A stretch of DNA of 64,000 nucleotides, from contig CAWIWF010000006.1 of NCBI GenBank assembly GCA_963839815.1, positions 682,001 through 746,000 of the forward strand, given 5' to 3'. The notes beneath the pieces are model-generated. The model made no database searches and had not been told where the DNA came from. It saw only the letters and a list, made by a program, of their open reading frames with translations. The stretch comes from JACVRM01 sp963839815 (GTDB taxonomy: Bacteria > Actinomycetota > Thermoleophilia > Gaiellales > Gaiellaceae). Positions 16,585 through 24,471 of the stretch are shown one piece after another. How positions within the stretch are numbered: the stretch's first letter is position 1; each line of letters begins with the position of its first letter. The translations under genes and the position numbers were made by a program.

Positions 16585-17166
16585 ATGAAGGCCAGGCTGA
16601 TCGCACTCTCGCTCGTCGCCCTGCTCGGGCTCGGCGTCGCCTCGCTGGCGACGGCCGCGCGCGTGAAGGGCACCGACGCGAACGACACGCTTGCCGGCAC
16701 CAACGGCCACGACGTGATCGCCGCCAAGAAGGGCGACGACACCGTCGACGCGCTCGAGGGCCGCGACCTCGTCTTCGCTGGCGAGGGCAACGACACCGTC
16801 AACGCCGGTCCGGGCTCCGACCTGGTCTTCGGCGGCAAGGGCAACGACACGCTGAACGGCGAGGACGGATCCGACCTGCTGCGCGGTCGTGCCGGCGACG
16901 ACACGGTGGACGGCGGCGACGGCCGCGACCTGCTCTTCGGCGGCTGGGGCGCAGACACGCTCCGCGGTGGTCCCGGCAACGACCGCCTGCACGCCGTTGC
17001 GAAGGACGGGATGCTCGACGTGCTCGACTGCGGGGATGGCAACCGCGACGTGGCCGTCGTCCGCGAAGGCGAGCCGGTCACTCTGATCGGCTGCGAGCGC
17101 GTGAAGACGGTTCCCGCAGCCGCCGCTGCCAAGGGCGAGCCGGGCGAGCCCGGCGACGGCAGCTAG
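16585..17166 (+). CDS. Small secreted RTX-type calcium-binding protein
   Basis: The 193-residue protein begins at ATG 16585 behind AAAGGAGC. It has a signal peptide (MKARLIALSLVALLGLGVAS, cut near ATAA) and then seven or eight RTX nonapeptides (GGKGNDTLNG, GGDGRDLLFGG and similar). A Cys pair follows near residues 145-165 (DVLDCGDGN ... LIGCERV), then a GEPGEPG tail that resembles a short collagen triplet run. It resembles the RTX protein at 13470 and is probably a Ca-binding surface or matrix protein. Confidence 0.85.
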   Translation: MKARLIALSLVALLGLGVASLATAARVKGTDANDTLAGTNGHDVIAAKKGDDTVDALEGRDLVFAGEGNDTVNAGPGSDLVFGGKGNDTLNGEDGSDLLRGRAGDDTVDGGDGRDLLFGGWGADTLRGGPGNDRLHAVAKDGMLDVLDCGDGNRDVAVVREGEPVTLIGCERVKTVPAAAAAKGEPGEPGDGS

Positions 17167-17190
17167 CTCCCTCCGCTCCCTCTCCCCTCC

Positions 17191-17217
17191 GAAGGGCCCG
17201 CCGCCGGCGGGCCCTTC
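17191..17217 (+). terminator. Strong GC hairpin after the RTX gene
   Basis: Thirteen bases (GAAGGGCCCGCCG, 17191-17203) pair perfectly with 17205-17217, starting 24 bp after the stop at 17166. Confidence 0.75.
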
Positions 17218-17305
17218 GCATGTCCGGCTCAGAAGGTCGCCCCGCTAGGACCTGCAGGCCGAAATCCCTAGGACCTGCGGGCCGCAAAGCCTGCCGAGAG
17301 GTCCA

Positions 17306-17333
17306 TTGACGTTTACGTAGATAGCGACATATT
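17306..17333 (+). promoter_or_regulatory. Candidate promoter of the maltodextrin operon
   Basis: TTGACG (17306-17311) and CATATT (17328-17333), spaced 16 bp, form a plausible housekeeping-sigma promoter in an unusually AT-rich patch 60 bp before the binding-protein start. The element overlaps GTTTACGTAGA, which could hold a repressor site. No LacI-type regulator gene is nearby. Confidence 0.5.
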
Positions 17334-17393
17334 CTCCCGACGCGTCTCGGGGGTCGAGGCGCCCCCGGTACATCCAAGGAGAGGAACACGCAG

Positions 17394-18680
17394 ATGCTCA
17401 TGAAGCGAACGTGGCGCCATGCCACAGTGGCCGCTGCCGCCGTCGCGGTGGTGCTGCTGGCCGTCGCCGCCGCATCGGCTCGCCCGGCCGCCCAGGCCGC
17501 AGCGACGCCGGCGGCCACGCCCGCCCGCGCGGCCGCGACCGAGATCGTGATCTGGAGCGACAAGGACCGCAAGCCCGCGGTCGAGCGCGTCGCCGGCCAG
17601 TGGGCAAGCGCCCGCGGCGTCACGATCAAGGTCGTCGAGAAGGACTTCGGCCAGATCCGCAACGACCTCGGCACGGTCAAGGCCGAAAACGCGCCCGACG
17701 TCATCGTCGGCGCCCACGACTGGGTCGGCGAGCTGAGCGCCAGCGGCCTGCTGCTGCCGCTCAACCCGTCGAAGAACGCCAAGGCCGCCATTCCCGGCTA
17801 CGCCCTGGACTCGTTCTCGTACGGCACCGCCGTCAAGAAGCTGTACGGCGCCCCCGTCGCGATCGAGAACATCGGCCTCTTCGTCAACACGAAGCTGACC
17901 AAGGTGCCGAAGACGTTCAGCGCGCTCGTCTCGTCGGCGCTCGCCGTCAAGAAGCGCACGAAGGCACCGGTCGGCATCGCCGTCCAGCAGGGAGCCGGCG
18001 GGGACGCGTACCACATGTACCCGTTCTTCTCGGGCCTCTGCGGCTACATCTTCGGCAAGAACCGCGCGGGGAACCTCGACCCGTCCGACATCGGCCTGAA
18101 CAGCAAGCGCTTCCTGGCCAACTCGAAGCTCGTCGACCAGTGGAACAAGCAGAAGCTGATCAGCTCCAAGGTGGACGACTCGGCTGCCAAGGATCTCTTC
18201 ACCAAGAAGAAGGTCGCCTTCTGGCTGACGGGCCCCTGGAACGTCGACACCGCCCGCAAGGCGATCGGCAACTCGCTGACGATCGTGCAGATCCCGCGGA
18301 TCACGTGCCGCGCCGCACCGTTCCTCGGCGTGCAGGGCTTCATGGTCACCAAGTACGCCGCGACGCACAAGGTGGAGTCGTTCGCGAAGGACCTCGTCGG
18401 CACCTACATGCTCGGCTCGAGCGCGCAGGCTGCCCTCGCGGGTGCCAACGGCCGCTACCCGGCCAACACGGTCGCCGGCCGCCAGGTGAAGGACAAGTAC
18501 CTGTCGCAGATCGGCAAGGCGTCCACCGGCGGCGTGCCGATGCCGAACATCCCCCAGATGGCCTCCGTCTGGTCGGAGCTCGGTGGCGCGTGGGTCAAGT
18601 CGACGAAGGGCAGCGGCGCCACCAAGGCGAGCCGCTCGTTCACCGTCGCGGCCCGCAACATCGCCAACAAGATCGGCTAG
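17394..18680 (+). CDS. Maltodextrin-type ABC transporter substrate-binding protein (MalE-like)
   Basis: The 428-residue family 1 solute-binding protein has an N-terminal signal sequence (residues 1-32) and no lipobox cysteine, so it may be anchored only by an uncleaved helix. The mature part begins TEIVIWSDKD and contains APDVIVGAHDWVGEL, AFWLTGPWNVD and VPMPNIPQMASVW, typical of maltose/maltodextrin binders. An AAGGAGAGG site precedes the start; ATG 17400 is an alternative. It heads the operon with two permeases, an ATPase and two GH13 enzymes, which strongly supports maltodextrin uptake. Confidence 0.88.
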   Translation: MLMKRTWRHATVAAAAVAVVLLAVAAASARPAAQAAATPAATPARAAATEIVIWSDKDRKPAVERVAGQWASARGVTIKVVEKDFGQIRNDLGTVKAENAPDVIVGAHDWVGELSASGLLLPLNPSKNAKAAIPGYALDSFSYGTAVKKLYGAPVAIENIGLFVNTKLTKVPKTFSALVSSALAVKKRTKAPVGIAVQQGAGGDAYHMYPFFSGLCGYIFGKNRAGNLDPSDIGLNSKRFLANSKLVDQWNKQKLISSKVDDSAAKDLFTKKKVAFWLTGPWNVDTARKAIGNSLTIVQIPRITCRAAPFLGVQGFMVTKYAATHKVESFAKDLVGTYMLGSSAQAALAGANGRYPANTVAGRQVKDKYLSQIGKASTGGVPMPNIPQMASVWSELGGAWVKSTKGSGATKASRSFTVAARNIANKIG

Positions 18681-18703
18681 CCGGCACCGAAGCCGTGTGA
18701 GAG

Positions 18704-18731
18704 GGTGGGCGCCCCGCGAGGGGCGCCCACC
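18704..18731 (+). terminator. Intercistronic hairpin between binding protein and permease
   Basis: A 12-bp perfect stem (GGTGGGCGCCCC, 18704-18715, with 18720-18731) closes a GCGA tetraloop. It lies 23 bp after the binding-protein stop and about 90 bp before the permease start. As in malE-malF of other bacteria, it probably works as a partial terminator or 3' stabiliser so that binding protein is made in excess. Confidence 0.7.
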
Positions 18732-18823
18732 GCTCCTTGCGGGACGCCGAGGCAGCGTGTGACAGCTCCGCTCTCCACCACCGACCGCCGCCCGGGCCCG
18801 GCCCGGCCGGCACTCGCGCGCCC

Positions 18824-20434
18824 GTGAGCTCCAACGCCGCTGCCGAGCCCACCGGCCCCTCGCGGCGGACGGCCGCCTGGTCTGCCCCCTCGCGCCTCGT
18901 CGCCGCGCTCTCGGGCACGCCTGCGCTGATCCTCAGGGTCGCGCTCCTCGCAGTCGTCAACGCCATCGCCGTCTATGCGGCCACCGTGCTGGCCGACGAC
19001 GGCAAGTGGGTACCGCTGGCGGTGCTCGTCGCCGCGACCGCTGCGATCGACGTCGTCTACCTGTGGCCGGGACTGACGGCGCTGATGCCGCTCAAGTTCC
19101 TGATCCCGGGAACCGTGTTCCTGGTCGCGTTCCAGATCATCCCCGTCGCCTACACGGTCAACGTCGGCTTCACCAACTACTCGACGGGTCACCTGCTCTC
19201 GAAGGCCGAGGCGATCACAGCCATCCAGAAGACGACGCTCGAGCAGCCGGCCGACGCCAAGACCTACACGATGACCCCGGCCGAGCGCGACGGCGAGCTC
19301 GTGCTCGTGCTCCGCGACGAGGCCGACGGCGCCTGGTACGTCGGCACCGCGAAGGGCCTCGATCCGCTCGACGCGAGCGCCGTCACCGAGGACAGCGGCC
19401 TCGTCACCGCCGTCGAGGGGCTCGACATCGTCACCGGCCCGCGCCTCCTCGCGATCGACACCGAGCTCGCCGCGCTGACCGTGCCGACCGAGGGGCAGCG
19501 GGCGATCCGAGCCGAAGGCCTCGGCGCCGCGCTCGAGCTGGAGCCGACGCTGCGCTACGACCCCGCCGCGGACAGCTTCACGCGCCTCTCCGACGGGACC
19601 GTCTTCACGGACGACCGGGAGGGCTCGTTCGTCTCCGCCGACGGCAAGGAGCTCGAGCCCGGCTGGAAGACGTACGTCGGCACCAAGAACTTCAGCCGCG
19701 TCCTGAACGACCCGTTGATCCGCGACCCGTTCCTGCGCGTGCTGCTCTGGACGATCGTCTTCGCCGCCTGCGCCGTCGTGTTCTCGTTCTTCCTCGGCCT
19801 CTTCCTGGCGATCACGCTCGACAAGAAGATCCGCTTCCAGCGCGTCTACCGCTCGGCGCTCGTGATTCCCTACGCGATCCCGTCGTTCCTGACGCTGCTC
19901 GTCTGGCAGGGGCTCCTGAACGACGAGTTCGGCGTCATCAACAACACGCTCGACTTGAACGTGCCATGGCTCTTCGACCCCTGGTGGGCGCGCGTCTCGG
20001 TGATCATCGTCAGCATCTGGCTGACCTTCCCGTACTTCTTCCTCGTCTCGCTCGGGGCGCTGCAGTCGATCCCCGGCGAGCTGACCGAGGCGGCGCGCGT
20101 GGACGGCGCCGGCGCCTGGCAGGTGTTCCGCAAGATCACGCTGCCGCTGCTGCTGGTGGCCGTGGCGCCGCTGATGATCGCTTCGTTCGCCTTCAACTTC
20201 AACAACTTCAACAACATCTACCTGCTGACCGGCGGCGGCCCGGCCTCCGAGGACCAGTCGGTCGCGGGGGCCACCGACATCCTGATCTCGTACACGTACA
20301 AGCTCGCCTTCGAGTCAGGCAAGGGCAACGACTACGCGCTCGCCAGCTCGATCTCGATCTTCATCTTCTTCATCGTCGCCTCGATCTCCGCGGTCGCGTT
20401 CTGGCGCTCCCGGACGCTGGAGAACCTCGCGTGA
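18824..20434 (+). CDS. Maltodextrin ABC transporter permease (MalF-like)
   Basis: The 536-residue inner-membrane protein has three N-terminal transmembrane helices, a large extracytoplasmic loop of about 190 residues between helices 3 and 4 (the MalF P2 loop that docks the binding protein), and five further helices. The EAA coupling motif reads EAARVDGAGAWQVFRKI near residue 425. The start is GTG 18824; an in-frame GTG/ATG upstream at 18737 would add an unlikely Pro-rich tail. The stop overlaps the next permease start by four bases. Confidence 0.9.
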   Translation: MSSNAAAEPTGPSRRTAAWSAPSRLVAALSGTPALILRVALLAVVNAIAVYAATVLADDGKWVPLAVLVAATAAIDVVYLWPGLTALMPLKFLIPGTVFLVAFQIIPVAYTVNVGFTNYSTGHLLSKAEAITAIQKTTLEQPADAKTYTMTPAERDGELVLVLRDEADGAWYVGTAKGLDPLDASAVTEDSGLVTAVEGLDIVTGPRLLAIDTELAALTVPTEGQRAIRAEGLGAALELEPTLRYDPAADSFTRLSDGTVFTDDREGSFVSADGKELEPGWKTYVGTKNFSRVLNDPLIRDPFLRVLLWTIVFAACAVVFSFFLGLFLAITLDKKIRFQRVYRSALVIPYAIPSFLTLLVWQGLLNDEFGVINNTLDLNVPWLFDPWWARVSVIIVSIWLTFPYFFLVSLGALQSIPGELTEAARVDGAGAWQVFRKITLPLLLVAVAPLMIASFAFNFNNFNNIYLLTGGGPASEDQSVAGATDILISYTYKLAFESGKGNDYALASSISIFIFFIVASISAVAFWRSRTLENLA

Positions 20435-21366
20435 CGACCGTCGAGCAGAGCGAGTACGCGGTCGGTACCGCCGTCGCCCAGCCCCGCCGCCGCCGGCGCC
20501 CCAGCTCGCGCGGCGACTGGTGGCGCCACGTCGTCGGCATCCTGGCGCTGCTCTTCGCGCTCTTCCCGGTCGTCTACGTCGTGGCGGCGGCGTTCAACCC
20601 GATCCAGTCGGTCGGCGGCTCCCAGCTGATCCCCGACGACCTGACGCTGAACAACTTCCGCACGCTCTTCGACACCAGCTCCGACAATCCGGACGTGCCG
20701 ACCGCCGAGTACGGGCGCTGGTACCTCAACTCGCTGCTCATCCCCGGCACCTCAGCTCTCTTCAGCGTGCTCTTCGGCGCCTTCGCCGCCTACGCGTTCA
20801 GCCGCTTCCGCTTCAAGGGCAGGCGCATGGGGATGCTCTCGCTGCTGCTGATCCAGATGTTCCCGCAGTTCCTGGCGCTGGTCGCGATCTACCTGATCCT
20901 GCTCCAGACCGGCGACGTCTTCCCCGCCGTCGGGCTGAACACGAAGCTCGGTCTCGTGCTCGTCTACCTGGGCGGCGCCATGGGGATCAACGCCTGGCTG
21001 ATGAAGGGGTTCTTCGACACGATCCCCGCCGAGCTGGACGAGTCGGCGCGCGTCGACGGGGCGACGCCGGCGCAGGTGTTCTGGGGCGTGATCCTGCCGC
21101 TGGCGGCGCCGGTGCTGGCCGTGGTCGCGCTCATCAGCTTCGTGTTCACGCTGAACGAGTTCGTGATCGCGAGCGCCGTGCTGCAGACGCGCGAGAACTT
21201 CACGCTCCCGGTCGGCCTGCGCGGCTTCATCGACAAGCAGTACGCCGAGAACTGGGGCCCGTTCTCGGCCGGCGTGCTGCTGGCTGCGATCCCGGTGGTG
21301 GTGCTCTTCCTGGCCCTGCAGAAGTTCATCGTGCACGGCCTCACCCAGGGCTCGGTCAAGGGGTGA
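20431..21366 (+). CDS. Maltodextrin ABC transporter permease (MalG-like)
   Basis: The 311-residue permease has six transmembrane helices and an EAA loop (DESARVDGATPAQVFWGVI) that contacts the ATPase. Its N-terminus is a basic cytosolic stretch (RRRRRPSSRG). It starts at GTG 20431 within the stop of the MalF-like gene and its stop overlaps the next start (GTGA), so translation is coupled on both sides. It forms the channel with the preceding gene. Confidence 0.92.
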   Translation: MTTVEQSEYAVGTAVAQPRRRRRPSSRGDWWRHVVGILALLFALFPVVYVVAAAFNPIQSVGGSQLIPDDLTLNNFRTLFDTSSDNPDVPTAEYGRWYLNSLLIPGTSALFSVLFGAFAAYAFSRFRFKGRRMGMLSLLLIQMFPQFLALVAIYLILLQTGDVFPAVGLNTKLGLVLVYLGGAMGINAWLMKGFFDTIPAELDESARVDGATPAQVFWGVILPLAAPVLAVVALISFVFTLNEFVIASAVLQTRENFTLPVGLRGFIDKQYAENWGPFSAGVLLAAIPVVVLFLALQKFIVHGLTQGSVKG

Positions 21367-23225
21367 GCGAGGCGACGGCGCAGGACGAGGCGCGCGGCGT
21401 CGGTGGCGCGCCGCCGACCGGAGGGCTTGCGGACCCGCACCACGACGGCTCCGAGCTCTACGTGCTCGAGCGCCCCGACGAGCTCGGCGGCGAGGCGGTC
21501 GTCCGGCTGCGCGTGCCCCGCGGTGTCCGGCTCGACGCGGTCGTGCTGCGCTCGGTCGTCGACGGCGAGATCCGGGTCGTCGAGGGGGAGCTCGACGAGG
21601 AGCGCGACGGCGAACGCTGGTACCGCGCGACGTTCACCGTCGCCAACCCGGTCACGCCGTACCGCTGGCTGCTCTCGGGCCCGAGCGTCCCCTACGCCTG
21701 GGTGAACGGCTTCGGCCTCGTCGACCGCGACGTGGCGGACGCGGACGACTTCCTGATGACGCCCGCCGCCGACGGGCCGGACTGGCACCTGCGTTCCGTC
21801 GTCTACGAGGTCTTCCCCGACCGGTTCGCCTCGACGGGCGCCGCCCCCGCGGCACCCGAGTGGGCGACGCCGAAGGCCTGGGGCGAGCGGCCGACCGGCC
21901 GCGGCCACGCCAACCAGTTCGACTTCTACGGCGGCGATCTGCCGGGGATCGAGGAGCGCCTGCCCTACCTGGCGGAGCTCGGCGTCGGCGCGCTCTACCT
22001 GACGCCCTTCTTCCCGGCCGGCACCTCGCACCGCTACGACGCGTCGAGCTTCGAGCACGTCGACCCGCTGCTCGGCGGTGACGAGGCGCTGCGCTCCCTG
22101 GCCGCCGCCGCCCACGCCCGCGGCATCCGCCTGCTCGGCGACCTGACGCTCAACCACTCCGGCTGGGGCCACGAGTGGTTCCGCCAGGCGCGCGACGCCG
22201 CTGCCGGCGAACGGGCCTACTACCTCTGGGACGAGCGGCTCCCGAACGGCTACGCCGCCTACGCCGACGTGCCGTCGCTGCCGAAGCTCAACTGGAGCTC
22301 GCGCGAGCTCTTCGACCGCGTGCTCGGCGTCGTCCAGCACTGGGCGCGCGAGGGGCTCGACGGGTGGCGGATCGACGTCGCCAACCAGACCGGCCGCTAC
22401 CGGGAGGTCGACCTCACGCACGACGTGGCGCGGGCGGTCCGCGGCGCGCTGCAGGCCGCGCGCCCCGACGGGGTGCTCGTCGCCGAGCACGCACACGACT
22501 TCCGGCGCGACCTGCGCGGCGACGGCTGGCACGGCTCGATGAACTACGCCGGCACCATGCGCCCGATCTGGGCCTGGCTGCGGCGCGACGAGCTGACCCC
22601 GGACCTGCGCGACAACTTCTGGGGCTTTCCCGTCGGCCTGCACCGCTTCGACGGCGTGCAGGCGGAGGCGACCATGCGCGCCTTTCGCGCCGGCGTCCCC
22701 TGGGACGGTGTGCTGCACTCCTGGTCGCTGCTCGACTCCCACGACACGGCGCGCTTCCGCACCGTCGCCGGCTCGCGCGAGCGGCAGCTCGTCGGCCTGG
22801 GTCTCCAGATGACGCTTCCCGGCGTGCCGATGGTGTTCGCCGGCGCCGAGCTCGGGCTCGAGGGCGAGTGGGGCGAGGACGCGCGGCGGACGATGCCGTG
22901 GGACGACGAGGCGAGCTGGGATCACGAGCTGCTCGCCGCCTACCGGCGGCTGATCGCACTGCGGCGCTCGAGCGAGGCACTCGCGCGCGGCGGCATGCGC
23001 ACCGTGCACGTCTCCGCCGAGGCGATCGCCTACCTGCGCGAGACGGCGGACGAGCGGCTGCTCTGCCTGGCTGCCCGCTCGGCGCACCCGCCCGTGCGGC
23101 TGCCGCTCGGCGCGCTCGGCGCCCGCGAGCTCGAGCCCCTCGAGGGTGGCGAGGCCGGCGTGGGCGGCGGTGTGGTGACCCTGCCGGGCGAGGGCCCGGC
23201 GTTCTCGATCTGGCGACTGTCGTGA
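21363..23225 (+). CDS. Cytoplasmic GH13 maltodextrin hydrolase (neopullulanase/cyclomaltodextrinase type)
   Basis: The 620-residue protein has no signal peptide. A CBM34-like beta domain occupies about residues 20-120, and the GH13 barrel starts at SVVYEVFPDRF. The four conserved regions are visible: DLTLNHSG, GWRIDVAN (nucleophile Asp), VLVAEH (acid/base Glu) and DSHDTAR (transition-state Asp). It would split imported maltodextrins inside the cell. It is coupled to the MalG-like gene by a GTGA overlap, so enzyme and importer are made together. Confidence 0.9.
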   Translation: MSEATAQDEARGVGGAPPTGGLADPHHDGSELYVLERPDELGGEAVVRLRVPRGVRLDAVVLRSVVDGEIRVVEGELDEERDGERWYRATFTVANPVTPYRWLLSGPSVPYAWVNGFGLVDRDVADADDFLMTPAADGPDWHLRSVVYEVFPDRFASTGAAPAAPEWATPKAWGERPTGRGHANQFDFYGGDLPGIEERLPYLAELGVGALYLTPFFPAGTSHRYDASSFEHVDPLLGGDEALRSLAAAAHARGIRLLGDLTLNHSGWGHEWFRQARDAAAGERAYYLWDERLPNGYAAYADVPSLPKLNWSSRELFDRVLGVVQHWAREGLDGWRIDVANQTGRYREVDLTHDVARAVRGALQAARPDGVLVAEHAHDFRRDLRGDGWHGSMNYAGTMRPIWAWLRRDELTPDLRDNFWGFPVGLHRFDGVQAEATMRAFRAGVPWDGVLHSWSLLDSHDTARFRTVAGSRERQLVGLGLQMTLPGVPMVFAGAELGLEGEWGEDARRTMPWDDEASWDHELLAAYRRLIALRRSSEALARGGMRTVHVSAEAIAYLRETADERLLCLAARSAHPPVRLPLGALGARELEPLEGGEAGVGGGVVTLPGEGPAFSIWRLS

Positions 23226-23243
23226 CCGATTCGGAGGTGTGGC

Positions 23244-24437
23244 GTGGCTGAGGTGATGTTCAAGGAGGTCGACAAGGTCTACGAGAACGGCGTGCAGGCC
23301 GTCTTCGATCTCACGCTGACGGCGAACGACGGCGAGTTCCTCGTCCTCGTCGGGCCCTCGGGCTGCGGCAAGACGACCGCGCTGCGCATGGTCGCCGGAC
23401 TGGAGGAGATCTCGGACGGCGAGCTGCTGATCGGCGACCGGGTCGTCAACCGGCTGACGCCGAAGGAGCGCGACATCGCCATGGTCTTCCAGAACTACGC
23501 GCTCTACCCGCACCTGAGCGTGGCCGAGAACATCGCCTTCGGCCTGCGCCTGCGGAAGATGCCGAAGGCGGAGATCAACCAGCGCGTCGAGTGGGCGGCG
23601 AAGATGCTCGACCTCTCGCCCTACCTCGCCCGGCGGCCCAAGGAGCTCTCGGGCGGGCAGCGCCAGCGCGTCGCGATGGGGCGCGCGATCGTCCGGAACC
23701 CGCAGGTCTTCCTCATGGACGAGCCGCTCTCGAACCTCGACGCCAAGCTGCGCGTGCAGATGCGCGCCGACATCTCGAAGCTCCAGCGGAGCCTCGGCAC
23801 GACCACGATCTACGTCACCCACGACCAGGTGGAGGCGATGACGATGGGCGACCGCGTCGCGGTCATGAGCCTCGGTCGCCTGCAGCAGGTGGACACGCCG
23901 CAGCGGCTCTACGACGAGCCGGCCAACCTGTTCGTCGCCGGCTTCATCGGCACGCCGCCGATGAACCTGCTCGAGGGAACGCTCCAGTCGTCGAACGGCA
24001 CCGCAACTGTCACGGTCGCGGGGGAGACGCTCGCGCTCACCGATCGCACCCTCTCGCGCTACCCGGCAGCGCGCGGCCAGGAGGGGCGGCCGGTCATCCT
24101 CGGCATGCGCAGCGACGACCTGTACGTCGCTTCGAGCCGGCCCGAGCTGCCGACGCTGCCGGCGCGACTCGAGCTGCTGGAGGCGCTCGGCTCGGAGACG
24201 ATCGCCTACTTCCACATCGAGGCGCGCGCCGTCCGCTCGGGCGCCGGTGGCATCGAGGAGGCGATCGACGAGCAGGCGGAGAGCGAGGAGGGCGTGACCG
24301 CGAGCCGGCCCAACCTCGTCGCGTCGGTGCCCGCGCGCGAGGCGCTGTCGCTGAAGCTCGACCAGACGATGCCGGTCGCCGTCGACACCTCGCACGTGCA
24401 CCTGTTCGACCCGCAGACAGGAGAGCCGCTCCGGTAG
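23244..24437 (+). CDS. Sugar ABC transporter ATP-binding protein (MalK/MsmX/UgpC type)
   Basis: The 397-residue ATPase has Walker A GPSGCGKT, the Q-loop in VFQNYALYPH, signature LSGGQRQR, Walker B VFLMDEP and the H-loop YVTHD, followed by a C-terminal OB-type regulatory domain (about residues 240-397). It powers the preceding permease pair. The region around residues 335-355 has an unusual acidic insertion (EEAIDEQAESEEG) in the regulatory domain. The start lies 19 bp after the GH13 stop. Confidence 0.92.
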   Translation: MAEVMFKEVDKVYENGVQAVFDLTLTANDGEFLVLVGPSGCGKTTALRMVAGLEEISDGELLIGDRVVNRLTPKERDIAMVFQNYALYPHLSVAENIAFGLRLRKMPKAEINQRVEWAAKMLDLSPYLARRPKELSGGQRQRVAMGRAIVRNPQVFLMDEPLSNLDAKLRVQMRADISKLQRSLGTTTIYVTHDQVEAMTMGDRVAVMSLGRLQQVDTPQRLYDEPANLFVAGFIGTPPMNLLEGTLQSSNGTATVTVAGETLALTDRTLSRYPAARGQEGRPVILGMRSDDLYVASSRPELPTLPARLELLEALGSETIAYFHIEARAVRSGAGGIEEAIDEQAESEEGVTASRPNLVASVPAREALSLKLDQTMPVAVDTSHVHLFDPQTGEPLR

Positions 24438-24471
24438 AGGTTCCGGGCGGCGGTCGAGGAAAGGGGTCGGA

